Positions 25,653 to 34,961 of a stretch of DNA of 64,000 nucleotides are shown piece after piece; position 1 is the stretch's first letter, and every line of letters begins with the position of its first letter. The notes under the pieces were generated by a model. That model had not been told where the DNA came from, searched no databases, and saw nothing but the letters and a program-made list of their open reading frames with translations. The stretch comes from Streptomyces sp. SN-593 (GTDB lineage: Bacteria > Actinomycetota > Actinomycetes > Streptomycetales > Streptomycetaceae), in the NCBI RefSeq assembly GCF_016756395.1, contig NZ_AP018365.1:5831001-5895000 (forward strand), given 5' to 3'. A program made the position numbers and the translations under genes.

Positions 25653-26890
25653 CAGATCCTCGGGAATCAGCAGTCAGGACGCGGCGCGCGGCCCGTCCGG
25701 GGATGGCGGTGTCCGTGGACGCCGGCCGGAGGTGGCGGTTGGCGGTGGGCGGGCCCGGGGCGCCGCGGGCGGCCGCGCCGGCCGGCGGCCGGAATGCGCG
25801 GCCGCAATTCCCCGGTCAACCGGGCGCGCGGAGCGGCCGGTCGGGGGCGGCGTGGTGGATTCGATGGTGCCCGGCTGATTGCGAACGGCCCTGGTGCGAC
25901 CGCGTCGTGATCATATCCAGCCGGTTGATCGGCGCCAAGTCGCTGTCGCTGTAATTGCACGCATTGCGTGGGTGCGGAAGGGGCCGGTGGATTCGGGCTG
26001 GCCGCTCGATCAGGCAACCGATTCCTCCACTCCTTCGAGGGGTCCGGCGCTCGCCGGCGCGACGACGGGCGCGGTGGCGGCGCTGGGCGCGGGGTCGGCG
26101 ATGCCGGTCCGGACGCGCCGCTCGGGCGCGCGCGGGCCCCCGACCGGCGCCGCGGACGATCGCGGTCAGGTACGGAGCGAGAGCCTACCGTGACGGATGT
26201 CCGGGCGTCTCGGGGTACGGGATCGCGGGTGACCGGAGTCGCGGGGGACACCCGGGCGCCGCCGCGGCCCCGCCGCCCGCGGCGGGGCGCGTGCCCGCGC
26301 CGTTGCCCAGAGGTTCACTCGGTGCATTCAACCGGACGTGTGCAAAGGGGAGTTGAGTTGCCGTCAGTTCCACGCGGCCTCGGCGTCCTTCCCGCGAAGG
26401 TGCGGCGGAGGGGCGTCTTCCGGGAGGGCCGGCGCGGTCGGCGCGGGCATGCGCGGACGGTCCCCGGAGCGCCTGCGCGGCCGACGGCCGTGCGGCCCCG
26501 CGTCCGCCTCGGCGCCCGCACCCCGGATACGCCCCCGCGCCCGCCGGACAGCGGGTCCGGACGGCGGGTCCGGGCAGGGGGCCGGGATGACCTCGACCAC
26601 CCTTCGGGCACCGGCGCCGCGCGGGATCGCGCACATTTCCCGCACGAGCGCTTTACCGCGGAAGGGCCCTGGAACTCCTTTCCGCGGGGCCGGGACCGGC
26701 CGTTCGGAAAAGCACGTGAGCGCATACGCGGGAGGGCGCCTATTGCGGCCGCGCGCACCGCGGGTGCGCCCGCCGTCGCACCGGAATTCCCCTTCCACCA
26801 TCCTGTGCCACCCCGTGCGGGGGAACCACGGACAACGGTGGACCGGGGCGGCCCGTCAGGCGGGGCGGAGTCATGTGACCGGCCCGGGCG
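25653..26890. other. 1.2-kb non-coding stretch between conservon 2 and the LPG-synthase-like gene
   Basis: No open frame here has a ribosome site, codon bias and a recognisable protein together. The long frames are Arg/Pro/Gly-rich compositional artefacts. The first about 300 bases hold the conservon 2 promoter and a long leader. The rest contains several A/T-richer islands ('gcgcacatttcccgc' near 26630 and the stretch near 26690) but no hairpin or repeat that stands out. A 10-bp inverted repeat, GCCCGTCAGG (26851-26860) with 26908-26917, brackets the end of the next gene. Unexplained for a genome this compact; an unannotated small RNA or decayed gene is possible. Confidence 0.5.
25910..25938 (-). 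promoter_or_regulatory. Predicted promoter of conservon 2
   Basis: On the minus strand TTGGCG (25938-25933) and TATGAT (25915-25910) are exactly 17 bp apart, a close match to the vegetative sigma factor consensus. It would give a leader of about 250 nt before the cvnA ATG at 25652. Confidence 0.6.
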
Positions 26891-29338
26891 TCAGGTCGGC
26901 GGGGCGTCCTGACGGGCGTGGGCATGGGCGTGGGCGGTCCGGGCCGCGGCGAGCCGCAGCCCCTCGGTGTAGGCCGCGGCGGCGATCACCCGGGGGAGTT
27001 CGGCCCGCCGCTCGTACAGCAGGTGCCGGGTCGCCCAGCGCGCCCCGTACCCCGCGTACGCCTGCTCGCCGTCGGACGGCGCGAGGTTGAGCGAGACACG
27101 GACCACCCCCGCCAGCGGGTCGGCGCCGGAGTGCGCCCGCAGCAGCACCTCGGTCAGGGCGAGGTCCACCGGCCCCTGCCCGGACTCCTGGTCGTGCCGC
27201 AGCAGCGCCAGCGTCAGCCCGTCCCCGCCCCACGGCACGAACACCAGCAGCGCGCAGGTGCGGCCGTGCCGGTCCCTGCACTCCGCGACCACGCACTCCG
27301 GGTCGGCCGGGTCGCCCAGCCGGCCCAACTGGACGCCGCCGGCCGCCCTCCCGTGCCGCCGCCACGCGTCGGCGAGCTGCCGCAGCCGCACCCACTCCTC
27401 CTCGGCCACGTCGCGCTGGCGGCGCACCCGCACCGCGTAGCCCGCGCCCGCCATCGCCTGCCGCAGCCGCGCGGGACCGGCCGGCAGCTCCCGCACCTCG
27501 ACCACCGGCTCCGCGCCCGAGTCCAGGCCGTGCAGCCCGGCCGCCGTGTAGACGCCCGCGGCCCCGTCGCCCGCGTGCGCGACCGCCGCGACCCAGGCGT
27601 GCGCGCGGGCCGTGTCCAGCCAGTGCGCGACCGCCCCCGGCCACGCGGCCGGCGGGCCCACCGGATCGCCGGCCGCGAGCGTCACCCCGTTCACCACCCG
27701 GTGCACGATCGCCGCCTCCCGGCCGGGCGCCCAGCACACCGCCCGGTCCCGGCGCAGCGCGAAGTACCCGAAGGAGTCCCGGCCGTCGCCGTCCCGCAGC
27801 AGTTCCCGCAGCCGCCGCTCGTCGGCCGGTTGCAGCCGGTCCCGGCCGCGCGGCGCGCGCAGGAACGCCAGCACCACGAGCAGCAGCAGCGCGACGCTGA
27901 TCAGGTTCACCAGCAGGTCGGACCACCACGGCACCCTGATCCCGGGGTGGTCGAAGAGCGCCGAGAGGGTCAGCGTGCGCACCGCGGCGTACCGGGCGCT
28001 GGCGCCCCAGCGGGCCGGCGCGTCCCGGTCGGTCGCGTGGACCAGCAGCGTGCCCGCGCCCACCGCGACCGCCGCCCCCACCACCAGGCTGAGCAGCCCC
28101 ACGGCGACGTTGCGCCGCTCGCCGCGGACGTTGAAGGCGGTGCGCGAGACCAGCAGCGCGCCCAGCAGCAGCAACGTGCAGGCGATCGCCAGCCAGTTGG
28201 CGGCGTGCCGGTACGCGCCCGGCACCGCGGCCACGGTGATCACGATCGTCACGGCGTACGCGGCGCTCGCCACGGTGGTGAGCAGCCACGCCGCCCGCTT
28301 GCGCCGGCGCAGGCTCACCGACAGCACGAACGCCAGCGCGGCGCCGGTGAAGCCCGGGCCGACCAGGAAGGCGGTGACGTACTCGCCGCCGTCGGCGGCC
28401 CGCACCCGGTCCCGCAGCGGCCCGACCAGACCGGTCACCAGGTCCACCACGGCCGCCAGCCGCAGGTACCACACGGCGACGGCCGCACCCGGCGCGCGCA
28501 GCGGCCGCAGCACCCGGGCGAGCAGCAGCTCCAGCCGGGACGGCGGTACCTCGACCACGGTCGGCACCACCGGCGGCTTCCCCGCCCGCTTCGCCAGCGA
28601 CACCGGGGTCGGCGCCCCGGCGACCGCGTCCATCACCGCGGTCTTGGCTGCCATCACCCGCCGCCGCGCGCCCTCCTCGCGCCGCTCCGCCCGGGCCATC
28701 CGGCGCGGCCGCGCCGTGTACCGCCAGCGCGCCCACGGGCTGTGCGGCCGGGCCAGCCGCAGCGCGCCCACCACCGCGAGCACCGGCACCATCACGCCCA
28801 GCAGCCCGGTCCACACCTTGCCCTTGAGCAGGCACAGCACCACGAACCCGAGCAGCACCGCGGCCACCGCGTACGACCCGCCGGACCGCCCGCCGACGTA
28901 GCCACCGAGCGGCGCCTCGCCGGCCACCAGCAGGCCGATCACCGCGACCGCGAGGATGACCGCGTCGACCGACCGCCGGCCCTCCTCCTTCCAGTACACG
29001 TCCTCCAGGTGCAGCACGAGCGCGAACTCGTCCAGCACCAGGCCGCAGCCCACCCCGAAGACCGCCGCGAGCACGTCGTGCGCCACCGGCCCGCCGCGCA
29101 CCCCGAACGCGCCCACCCCGCCGACGATCATCATCACCTGGCCGAAGACCACGTGGTGGATGTGCATCCCGCCGGGCTGCACGTTCCCCGGCCACCACGA
29201 CACCTGCCGCCGGATCATCCGGGTGCTGAACCGGATGAACAGGAACGAGCAGACCAGTCCGGCCAGCAGCAGGAAGAGCTGCTCGCGTCCGGCGCCCGAG
29301 GTCTGCGTGCCGTGCGCGCCGCCGAACCAGTGCGTCAT
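26891..29338 (-). CDS. Membrane-anchored lysylphosphatidylglycerol synthase-like protein (DUF2156)
   Basis: An 815-residue protein with an N-terminal membrane part of two sections. The first (about residues 20-190) has 'GGMHIHHVVFGQVMMIVGG' and Asp/Glu-containing helices. The second (about 330-520) is a run of hydrophobic segments. The C-terminal 290 residues form a GNAT-like DUF2156 domain as in MprF/LysX, with 'DSFGYFALRRDRAVCWAP' and 'VVNGVTLAAGDPVG'. MprF-type enzymes move an aminoacyl group from aminoacyl-tRNA to phosphatidylglycerol and flip the lipid, giving resistance to cationic peptides. The His-rich first section is not standard for MprF. No aminoacyl-tRNA synthetase domain is present. 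Amino-acid specificity cannot be read from sequence. Confidence 0.8.
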   Translation of the reverse strand: MTHWFGGAHGTQTSGAGREQLFLLLAGLVCSFLFIRFSTRMIRRQVSWWPGNVQPGGMHIHHVVFGQVMMIVGGVGAFGVRGGPVAHDVLAAVFGVGCGLVLDEFALVLHLEDVYWKEEGRRSVDAVILAVAVIGLLVAGEAPLGGYVGGRSGGSYAVAAVLLGFVVLCLLKGKVWTGLLGVMVPVLAVVGALRLARPHSPWARWRYTARPRRMARAERREEGARRRVMAAKTAVMDAVAGAPTPVSLAKRAGKPPVVPTVVEVPPSRLELLLARVLRPLRAPGAAVAVWYLRLAAVVDLVTGLVGPLRDRVRAADGGEYVTAFLVGPGFTGAALAFVLSVSLRRRKRAAWLLTTVASAAYAVTIVITVAAVPGAYRHAANWLAIACTLLLLGALLVSRTAFNVRGERRNVAVGLLSLVVGAAVAVGAGTLLVHATDRDAPARWGASARYAAVRTLTLSALFDHPGIRVPWWSDLLVNLISVALLLLVVLAFLRAPRGRDRLQPADERRLRELLRDGDGRDSFGYFALRRDRAVCWAPGREAAIVHRVVNGVTLAAGDPVGPPAAWPGAVAHWLDTARAHAWVAAVAHAGDGAAGVYTAAGLHGLDSGAEPVVEVRELPAGPARLRQAMAGAGYAVRVRRQRDVAEEEWVRLRQLADAWRRHGRAAGGVQLGRLGDPADPECVVAECRDRHGRTCALLVFVPWGGDGLTLALLRHDQESGQGPVDLALTEVLLRAHSGADPLAGVVRVSLNLAPSDGEQAYAGYGARWATRHLLYERRAELPRVIAAAAYTEGLRLAAARTAHAHAHARQDAPPT

Positions 29339-29455
29339 GGCCCCAGGGTGCTGGCCGCGCGCCCGGCACCGACCGGGACGCGCGGAAGGCCGGGCACGCT
29401 TGCCGCAGATGGGGCATGTCGTGCGACGATCACACGATCGGACCGCCGGATGCGG

Positions 29456-31528
29456 TCAGCGGCCCAGCCGGCCGCGCACCATGCCCAGCAGCGCGTTCAG
29501 CTCCTCGATCCGCATCCGCTTCGCGATCGCGAGGAAGAGGCCGATCTGCACCACCAGCCCGACCAGCAGCGCGCCGGCCGCGCCGACCAGCCCGCCGCCC
29601 AGCACGCCCTCGGTGGCCCGGGCGAGGAAGTAGCCCAGCAGCGCGGGGACCAGGGCGGCCGCCACGAGCCGGCTGTAGGTGCGGCGGATGCGCGGGCCGT
29701 CCAGCGTGCCGATCCGGCGCCGCAGCCGGGGCAGCGCCACCAGCAGGCCGACGAAGTACGCGACGCCGTAGCCGAACGCCATGCCCACCACCGCCCGCTG
29801 CGGCGGAAGCACCAGGTACGACAGCCCCGCGACGGCCGCGTTGACCACCGCGATCCACACCGTGTTGAAGAACGGCGTGCGGGTGTCCTCGTACGCGTAG
29901 AAGCCGCGCAGCGTGACGTACTGCGCCGAGTACGGGATCAGGCCGAGGGCGAAGGCGGCGAGCATGTAGCCCGTGGAGCGGCCGCCGTTGGCGCCGGTGC
30001 CGTAGATCAGCGCGCCGATCCACGGGCCCAGGGAGAGGAAGAGGAAGGCGGCCGGCACGATCGCCACCGCGGAGGTGCGCAGGCCGTGCGAGATGTCGGC
30101 GCGCACCGCGGCCGCGTCGCCGTCGGAGGCGGCGCGGGAGATCCGCGGCAGCACCGCGCTCATCACCGAGACCGTGATGACCGCCTGCGGTAGCTGCCAG
30201 ATCGTCTGGGCGCTGGTGTACGCCGACAGGCCGGTGCCGCTGGCGTAGCCGTGCGCGGCCGCCGACTTCTGGGCGGCGGTGGCGAGCCGGGTGACCACGA
30301 TCAGGCCGAGCTGGTTGGCGAGCACGAACAGGAAGGTCCAGCGGGCGAGTTTGGCCGCGTGGCCCAGGCCGTGCCCGCGCCAGTCGAAGCGCGGGCGGTA
30401 GCGCAGCCCCGACGCGCGCAGGTAGGGGACCATCGACAGCGCCTGCACCACCAGGCCGAGCAGGGTGCCCACGCCCAGCAGCCGCACGCCCTGCGGGGAG
30501 ATGGTGCCGGGGTTCACCGCGCTGTGGCCGAAGCTGCCGAACACCCAGATGTACAGGCCGAAGGTGAAGATCACCACGACGTTGTTGAGCACCGGGGTCC
30601 ACATCATCGCGCCGAACCGCTCGCGGGCGTTGAGGATCTGCCCGGCCACCACGTGCACGCCCATGAAGAAGATGGTCGGCAGGCAGTACCGCGCCATCGT
30701 CACCGTGACGTGCGCGGTGGAGGGGGTGGACATCAGCGACGGGGAGAGCAGCCGCACCAGCAGCGGCGCGGCCGCCACCATGAGCAGCACCACGCCGCCG
30801 AGCGCGGTGATCACCAGGGTGAGCAGGCGGTTGGCGTACGCCTCGCCGCCGTCGGGGTCGTTCTTCATGCTGCGGACGAGCTGCGGCACGAACACCGCGT
30901 TGACGGCGCCGCCGCCGACCAGGAAGTACACCATCGTCGGCAGGGTGTAGGCGATCTGGTAGGAGTCGCCCATCGTGCCCTGGCCGATGGCGACGGCGAT
31001 CATCATGTTGCGGACGAAGCCGGTGCCCCGCGAGACCATCGTGCCCAGCGCCATCACGGCGCTCGATCCCAGCAGCGAGCCCTTGCCGGTGCCGCCCGCC
31101 GCCTCCCCCCGCTGCTGCGGCGGCGGGGCCCGGTCGACGTCGATCACCGGGAAGGTGCCGGTCGCCTCCGCCGCCACGTCCCCGCTCGCGCTGCCGTAGA
31201 CGTTCGGCGCGTAGTAGAGGGAGTAGTCGGCGTCGTCGTCGCGGTACGGCTCCCGGTACAGGTGGGCGTACGGGTCCGCGTCCGGCGCGCTCTGCCGCGG
31301 CACGGAGGTGTACCCGTAGGGCCCGTACTGCCCCTGCGGTTCGTACGGGCCGTCCTGCTCCTCGTACCGGCCCTGCGGGTACGGCTGTTGCCGGCCGTAC
31401 CCGTCGTGGGCGCCGTACTGCTGGGGGTACGGCGGCCGCCCGTCGTCCTGCGGGTACTGCCCGTACGCGCCGTACGGGCCTTCGTCGTAACCGTCACGCC
31501 GACCGTTGCCGCCGTCCGGCGTGCTCAT
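29456..31528 (-). CDS. murJ: Lipid II flippase MurJ (MviN family)
   Basis: A 690-residue MOP-superfamily membrane protein. The N-terminal about 145 residues are a soluble, disordered Tyr/Gln/Gly/Pro-rich region, common in actinobacterial MurJ. After it come about 14 membrane helices beginning 'LLGSSAVMALGTMVSRGTG' with the conserved 'RNMMIAVAIGQGTMGD' and 'FLVGGGAVNAVFVPQLVRS'. The family moves lipid II across the membrane for peptidoglycan synthesis. The start at 31528 is favoured by GGAGAGACCT directly before it; an ATG 22 codons upstream lacks a site. Actinobacteria often carry more than one paralogue, so this may or may not be the essential copy. Confidence 0.9.
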   Translation of the reverse strand: MSTPDGGNGRRDGYDEGPYGAYGQYPQDDGRPPYPQQYGAHDGYGRQQPYPQGRYEEQDGPYEPQGQYGPYGYTSVPRQSAPDADPYAHLYREPYRDDDADYSLYYAPNVYGSASGDVAAEATGTFPVIDVDRAPPPQQRGEAAGGTGKGSLLGSSAVMALGTMVSRGTGFVRNMMIAVAIGQGTMGDSYQIAYTLPTMVYFLVGGGAVNAVFVPQLVRSMKNDPDGGEAYANRLLTLVITALGGVVLLMVAAAPLLVRLLSPSLMSTPSTAHVTVTMARYCLPTIFFMGVHVVAGQILNARERFGAMMWTPVLNNVVVIFTFGLYIWVFGSFGHSAVNPGTISPQGVRLLGVGTLLGLVVQALSMVPYLRASGLRYRPRFDWRGHGLGHAAKLARWTFLFVLANQLGLIVVTRLATAAQKSAAAHGYASGTGLSAYTSAQTIWQLPQAVITVSVMSAVLPRISRAASDGDAAAVRADISHGLRTSAVAIVPAAFLFLSLGPWIGALIYGTGANGGRSTGYMLAAFALGLIPYSAQYVTLRGFYAYEDTRTPFFNTVWIAVVNAAVAGLSYLVLPPQRAVVGMAFGYGVAYFVGLLVALPRLRRRIGTLDGPRIRRTYSRLVAAALVPALLGYFLARATEGVLGGGLVGAAGALLVGLVVQIGLFLAIAKRMRIEELNALLGMVRGRLGR

Positions 31529-31631
31529 AGGTCTCTCCGCTTCCGCATGCACCGGGACGCGGCCGGCCCCCCCGGTCCGCCGTCCGTACGGCATACCTTC
31601 TCATCCGCGCGGCCCCGTTACCCACCGGAGT

Positions 31632-32171
31632 TCAGGGAGCGGGGGTGTGGAAGGCGCGGCGGTACCACAGGAGGGCGGAGGAGGGCGCCGTGGCGGGCGG
31701 GGACAGGGTGTCGGCGAGGGCGCCGAGCAGGAGGTCGTGGTCGCCGGCCGGGAGCGCGTACTGGGTGAGGCAGCGGAAGGCGGCGGTGGCGTCGGGCAGG
31801 TAGGGCAGGTCGGTGCCGGGCCAGCTCGTGAACCCGCTGCCGGTGAAGCGGTCGGCGCCGGAGGTGGCGAAGCGGCCGGCCAGGTCGCGGTGGCGGTCGC
31901 CGAGGACGTTCACCACGAACGCGTCGGAGGCGGCGAGCGCCTCGTAGCAACTGGAGGTGTGGGCGACGCCGACCATGACGAGCGGCGGGTCGAGCGAGAC
32001 CGGGACCACCGAGCTGGCGGTGAAGCCCCACGGGCGTCCGTCGCCGTCGGTGGTGGTCACGATCGTGACGGTGGAGGCCAGTTGGGCCATCGCGTCGCGG
32101 AAGTGCTGCGGGTTGGCCAGGGGCAGGTCGGTCTCCGCCGTCGGTGCGGCGGGTACTCGTGCTGAGGTCAC
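31632..32171 (-). CDS. Flavin reductase (HpaC-like)
   Basis: A 179-residue member of the flavin reductase-like domain family (PF01613). 'HFRDAMAQLASTVTIVTTTD', 'PWGFTASSVVPVSLDPPLVM' and 'FVVNVLGDRHRDLAGRFA' are the usual FMN-binding blocks. It supplies reduced flavin to a two-component monooxygenase, and the luciferase-like enzyme at 34962-36038 is the obvious partner. The start is GTG 32171. It is 186 bases downstream of the NikD-like oxidase on the same strand; that gap carries 9-bp GC-rich repeats of the GTGCGGGAG type. This is probably the left edge of the biosynthetic cluster, since murJ follows. Confidence 0.88.
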   Translation of the reverse strand: MTSARVPAAPTAETDLPLANPQHFRDAMAQLASTVTIVTTTDGDGRPWGFTASSVVPVSLDPPLVMVGVAHTSSCYEALAASDAFVVNVLGDRHRDLAGRFATSGADRFTGSGFTSWPGTDLPYLPDATAAFRCLTQYALPAGDHDLLLGALADTLSPPATAPSSALLWYRRAFHTPAP

Positions 32172-32357
32172 GGGTCGTCTTCCGTCGTCGGGTCGGAGGG
32201 TGCGCGGGAGGTGCGGGAGGCGCGGGAGGTGCGGGCGGTGCGCCGGCCCGGGGCGCGCGGGATCGTCCGCGCGGCCGGGCGGTGGGTCGGGGATGGGTCG
32301 GGTGGTGGAGCGGGCCGTGGGGGCGGGTCGTGGAGCGGGGCCGTGGCGGAGGCGGGG

Positions 32358-33503
32358 TCAGAAGCGGTCGGGGGACATGAAGTCCAGCGGCACCTTGGCG
32401 GCCGTGCCGCAGACGATGCCGGCCAGCGCCTCGCCGATGCCGGTCGCGTGCTTGAAGCCGTGCGCGTTGCAGCCGCCGGCCACGACGATCCGCGGGTCGC
32501 CGTCCGGCCGCCCGATCACGAACTGCCCGTCGGGGGTGCGGGTCAGCATGCAGACCGCGACCCTGGCCGGCAGCGGCTCCAGCCCGGGCACCTTCGCCGG
32601 CAGCAGCGCGGCCAGGTCGGACCAGTCGTCCGGCGTCACCGAGCGGTCGCTGTTGTCGGGGTCCAGCGGCTTCGCCGCGACGCCCCGGTCCTCCAGGCCG
32701 AGCTTGACGTCGTGGCCGCCCTCGGTGCCGTTGCCCCACAGCACGGTGCCGTCGTCCAACTCCCGCATGAAGACCGGGAACTGGTCCAGCTCGAAGGTGC
32801 TGTCGGTGGCCGGCTCCAGCGGGCGGAACCAGGTGATGGGCATCCGCACCGTCTCCAGCGGCAGCCCCGGGACCAGGGAGGACAGCCACGAGCCGACCGT
32901 CACCACCACCTGCCGCACCCGGACGTCGCGCTGCGAGGTGTGCAGCACCGCCCCGCCGGGCACCAGCTCCACCGAACTGATCCGGGTGTCGGCGTGCACG
33001 CGCGCCCCGGCCCGCTCGGCGAGTGCGACGGCCGCCAGGATCGAGCGCTCCGGCCGGATGATCCCGGCCGACGGCTCCCACACGCCGATGTGGCCGGTGG
33101 GCACGCCGGTGTGCCGCGGGTAGCGGATGCGGACCGCGTTGGCGCTGAGGATGTGCACCGGGATGTCGTGCCGCCGGGACGCGAGCAGGGTGCCGCCGGC
33201 GATGTGCCCGTTCTCCGGCCCGATCAGCAGCCCGCCGGTCGGGAAGAACAACTGCTCCCCGGCGGCCTGCTCCAGCTCGTCCCACAGCTCGCGGGAGCGG
33301 CGGGCCAGCGGCACCAGTTCGGGGTGCTCCAGGCAGGTGATCCGGAACATCCGCGAACCGCCGTGCGACGACCCCAGCGAGTGGCCCGGCGTGAACCGTT
33401 CGAAGCCGATCACGTCGACACCGCGCTCCGCCAACTGCCACAGGGCCGACGCGCCCCACGCCCCGAGCCCGACCACCGCGACCTCGGCGTCCCAGCCGCC
33501 CAT
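32358..33503 (-). CDS. FAD-dependent oxidase of the MSOX/NikD family
   Basis: A 381-residue flavoprotein of the monomeric sarcosine oxidase / N-methyltryptophan oxidase family. The N-terminal dinucleotide motif 'VAVVGLGAWGASALWQL' has the Rossmann glycines, and 'VCMLTRTPDGQFVIG' places Cys318 where MSOX Cys315 and NikD Cys321 carry covalent FAD. 'GGCNAHGFKHATGIGE' is the second FAD block. NikD is the member that aromatises piperideine-2-carboxylate to picolinate. With a DegT aminotransferase, a monooxygenase and a flavin reductase in the cluster, the same job is the best fit here. ATG 33503 follows GGGAG; an open extension upstream is Arg/Gly-rich and unlikely. Its promoter region holds one copy of TGAGT-N7-ACTCA. 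Confidence 0.85.
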   Translation of the reverse strand: MGGWDAEVAVVGLGAWGASALWQLAERGVDVIGFERFTPGHSLGSSHGGSRMFRITCLEHPELVPLARRSRELWDELEQAAGEQLFFPTGGLLIGPENGHIAGGTLLASRRHDIPVHILSANAVRIRYPRHTGVPTGHIGVWEPSAGIIRPERSILAAVALAERAGARVHADTRISSVELVPGGAVLHTSQRDVRVRQVVVTVGSWLSSLVPGLPLETVRMPITWFRPLEPATDSTFELDQFPVFMRELDDGTVLWGNGTEGGHDVKLGLEDRGVAAKPLDPDNSDRSVTPDDWSDLAALLPAKVPGLEPLPARVAVCMLTRTPDGQFVIGRPDGDPRIVVAGGCNAHGFKHATGIGEALAGIVCGTAAKVPLDFMSPDRF

Positions 33504-33618
33504 GACTCCCACACTCCCGTCCGTTGCCGTGCCGTGCCGCGTCGCCCCCGCGTTGCCGGGCCCCGGCCTCCCGCTGACCGTGCGGAGCCACCCGACCACA
33601 CGACCGCGAGCGGGTGCC

Positions 33619-33635
33619 TGAGTAGCCGGTACTCA
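33619..33635. promoter_or_regulatory. Cluster palindrome copy A (TGAGT-N7-ACTCA)
   Basis: TGAGTAGCCGGTACTCA, perfect 6-bp arms around 5 bp, 116 bp upstream of the NikD-like oxidase start. Same element as copies B, C and D. Confidence 0.75.
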
Positions 33636-33737
33636 CCTCGGCGTCCGGGAGCGTGTCCGGCGGGCTGCCGCGGGCCGGCCCCCGGGCAGACGCGGCACGC
33701 CGGCGGCGGGCGGGGGCCGCGGTGCGCGGTCCGGCTT

Positions 33738-33754
33738 TGAGTACCGCCCACTCA
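33738..33754. promoter_or_regulatory. Cluster palindrome copy B (TGAGT-N7-ACTCA)
   Basis: TGAGTACCGCCCACTCA, 5-bp arms, 76 bp upstream of the SARP start codon. Confidence 0.75.
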
Positions 33755-33829
33755 GGTCCGCGCGCGGGGGTTCGTGGTCAGCTTCTGGGGACCGGGCAAC
33801 CTGGGCCGCACCGAGGCGTGGAGGAAGTC

Positions 33830-34789
33830 ATGCAGTTCAGAATCCTGGGTCCCGCCGAGATATACGACGACGTGAGACAGCGGCGGGTCCGACTGAACAG
33901 TCCCAAGCAGCGCATGCTGCTGGGCGCACTCGTGACCCGGCTGGGCACCCCGGTGCCGACCGACCAGCTCGTCCGGGAGCTGTGGGGCAACTACGCGCCG
34001 GACAAGGCCGTCAACGCGCTCCAGGCGCACGTGTCGCGGCTGCGGCAGGTGCTGATCGAGGTGGAGCCGTCCCGGGCCAACGCGCCCCGGCTGATCGCCC
34101 GCGGCGCCGGCTACCTGCTCCAGGTCCGGCCGGACGAGATCGACAGCGCGCAGTTCCGGATGGAGGTCACCCAGGCCCGCCGGTTCGCCGCCAACGACCC
34201 GCGCACCGCCTACACGCTGCTGCAGAAGGCGCTCAAGCTGTGGCGCGGCCCGGCGATGGACGGCGGCTCCAGCGGCCCGCTGTGCGCCGGCGCCGCCGCC
34301 CGGCTGGAGGAGGAGCGGCTGCTGGCGATGGAGGACCTGTACGACGCGGCGCTGCGGCTGGGCGTCGAGCGGCAGGTGGTGGGGCAGTTGGAGGAACTGG
34401 TGGTCGCGCACCCGGGCCGGGAGCGGTTCCGCCGCCAGTTGACCGTCGCGCTCGGCCGGGTCGGACGGCGCGGTGAGCAGCCCGTGGGACATGACCGGGA
34501 CCGGCGGCGCGAGGCACGGGAGCAGGACCGGACGCCGGTGTCCCTGATGGTGGCCAAGGTGAACCAGCTCCCGGTGGTGGCCGGCGCCTTCACGTCGCCC
34601 GGCCGAGCGGAGGGCCCCCAGCCCTCGGCCGACGACGCGGCGAGCGCGCTGGAGGTCTTCCGGCTCAGGCTCCAGGTCGAGCAGTTGATGTCCGAGCAGA
34701 GCATGCTGCGGATGGCCATCGAGCGGTTGACGGCCCGGGCGGGCGGGCTGGAGCACGATCGTGACGCGACGGCCGGCAGCACGGGCTGA
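33830..34789 (+). CDS. SARP/AfsR-type transcriptional activator
   Basis: A 319-residue Streptomyces antibiotic regulatory protein. It has an N-terminal OmpR-type winged helix (about residues 1-92; 'RILGPAEIYDDV' and 'LNSPKQRMLLGALV') and a bacterial transcriptional activation domain (about 100-245). An extra 75 residues, basic then helical ('RLQVEQLMSEQSMLRMAIE'), may be a coiled-coil extension. SARPs bind heptameric direct repeats near -35 and activate pathway genes. ATG 33830 has GGAGGAAG 3 bases upstream, and the frame upstream of it is non-coding in character. It is likely the pathway-specific activator of the surrounding cluster; two TGAGT-N7-ACTCA sites lie upstream. Confidence 0.88.
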   Translation: MQFRILGPAEIYDDVRQRRVRLNSPKQRMLLGALVTRLGTPVPTDQLVRELWGNYAPDKAVNALQAHVSRLRQVLIEVEPSRANAPRLIARGAGYLLQVRPDEIDSAQFRMEVTQARRFAANDPRTAYTLLQKALKLWRGPAMDGGSSGPLCAGAAARLEEERLLAMEDLYDAALRLGVERQVVGQLEELVVAHPGRERFRRQLTVALGRVGRRGEQPVGHDRDRRREAREQDRTPVSLMVAKVNQLPVVAGAFTSPGRAEGPQPSADDAASALEVFRLRLQVEQLMSEQSMLRMAIERLTARAGGLEHDRDATAGSTG

Positions 34790-34961
34790 GCAAAGGCTGT
34801 CCCGCCGCGCACCGCGCGCTCGCGCACCGGTCAGTCCTCGCGGCCCGGTCCGCCGGGCGGCCGCACCCGCCCTTGCCGTCCGTGCCCTTGTCAGAGCCCG
34901 CCCGCCCTTGCCGTCCGAGCCCGCTGAGCGGCCGCACCCGCTCAGCGGTGGTCCAGGACCC

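Larger units (their letters stand above)
33504..33829. other. Divergent promoter region, NikD-like oxidase / SARP
   Basis: 326 bases between divergent genes with no coding sequence of its own. It contains two copies of the 17-bp palindrome TGAGT-N7-ACTCA, 119 bp apart, one facing each gene. Otherwise GC-rich with no further clear element. Confidence 0.65.

Noticed and set aside
25968..26912. Arg/Pro-rich open frames in the 1.2-kb gap
   Set aside because: No ribosome site, no recognisable fold, overlapping frames on both strands with equal openness. Treated as compositional artefacts.
26851..26917. GCCCGTCAGG / CCTGACGGGC inverted repeat as terminator of the LPG-synthase-like gene
   Set aside because: Arms are perfect over 10 bp but 47 bp apart and the second arm lies inside the coding sequence, so a functional terminator is doubtful.
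32201..32260. 9-bp GC repeats before the flavin reductase gene as a regulatory array
   Set aside because: Units of the GTGCGGGAG type drift quickly and blend into general GC-rich low complexity; no phasing beyond four units.
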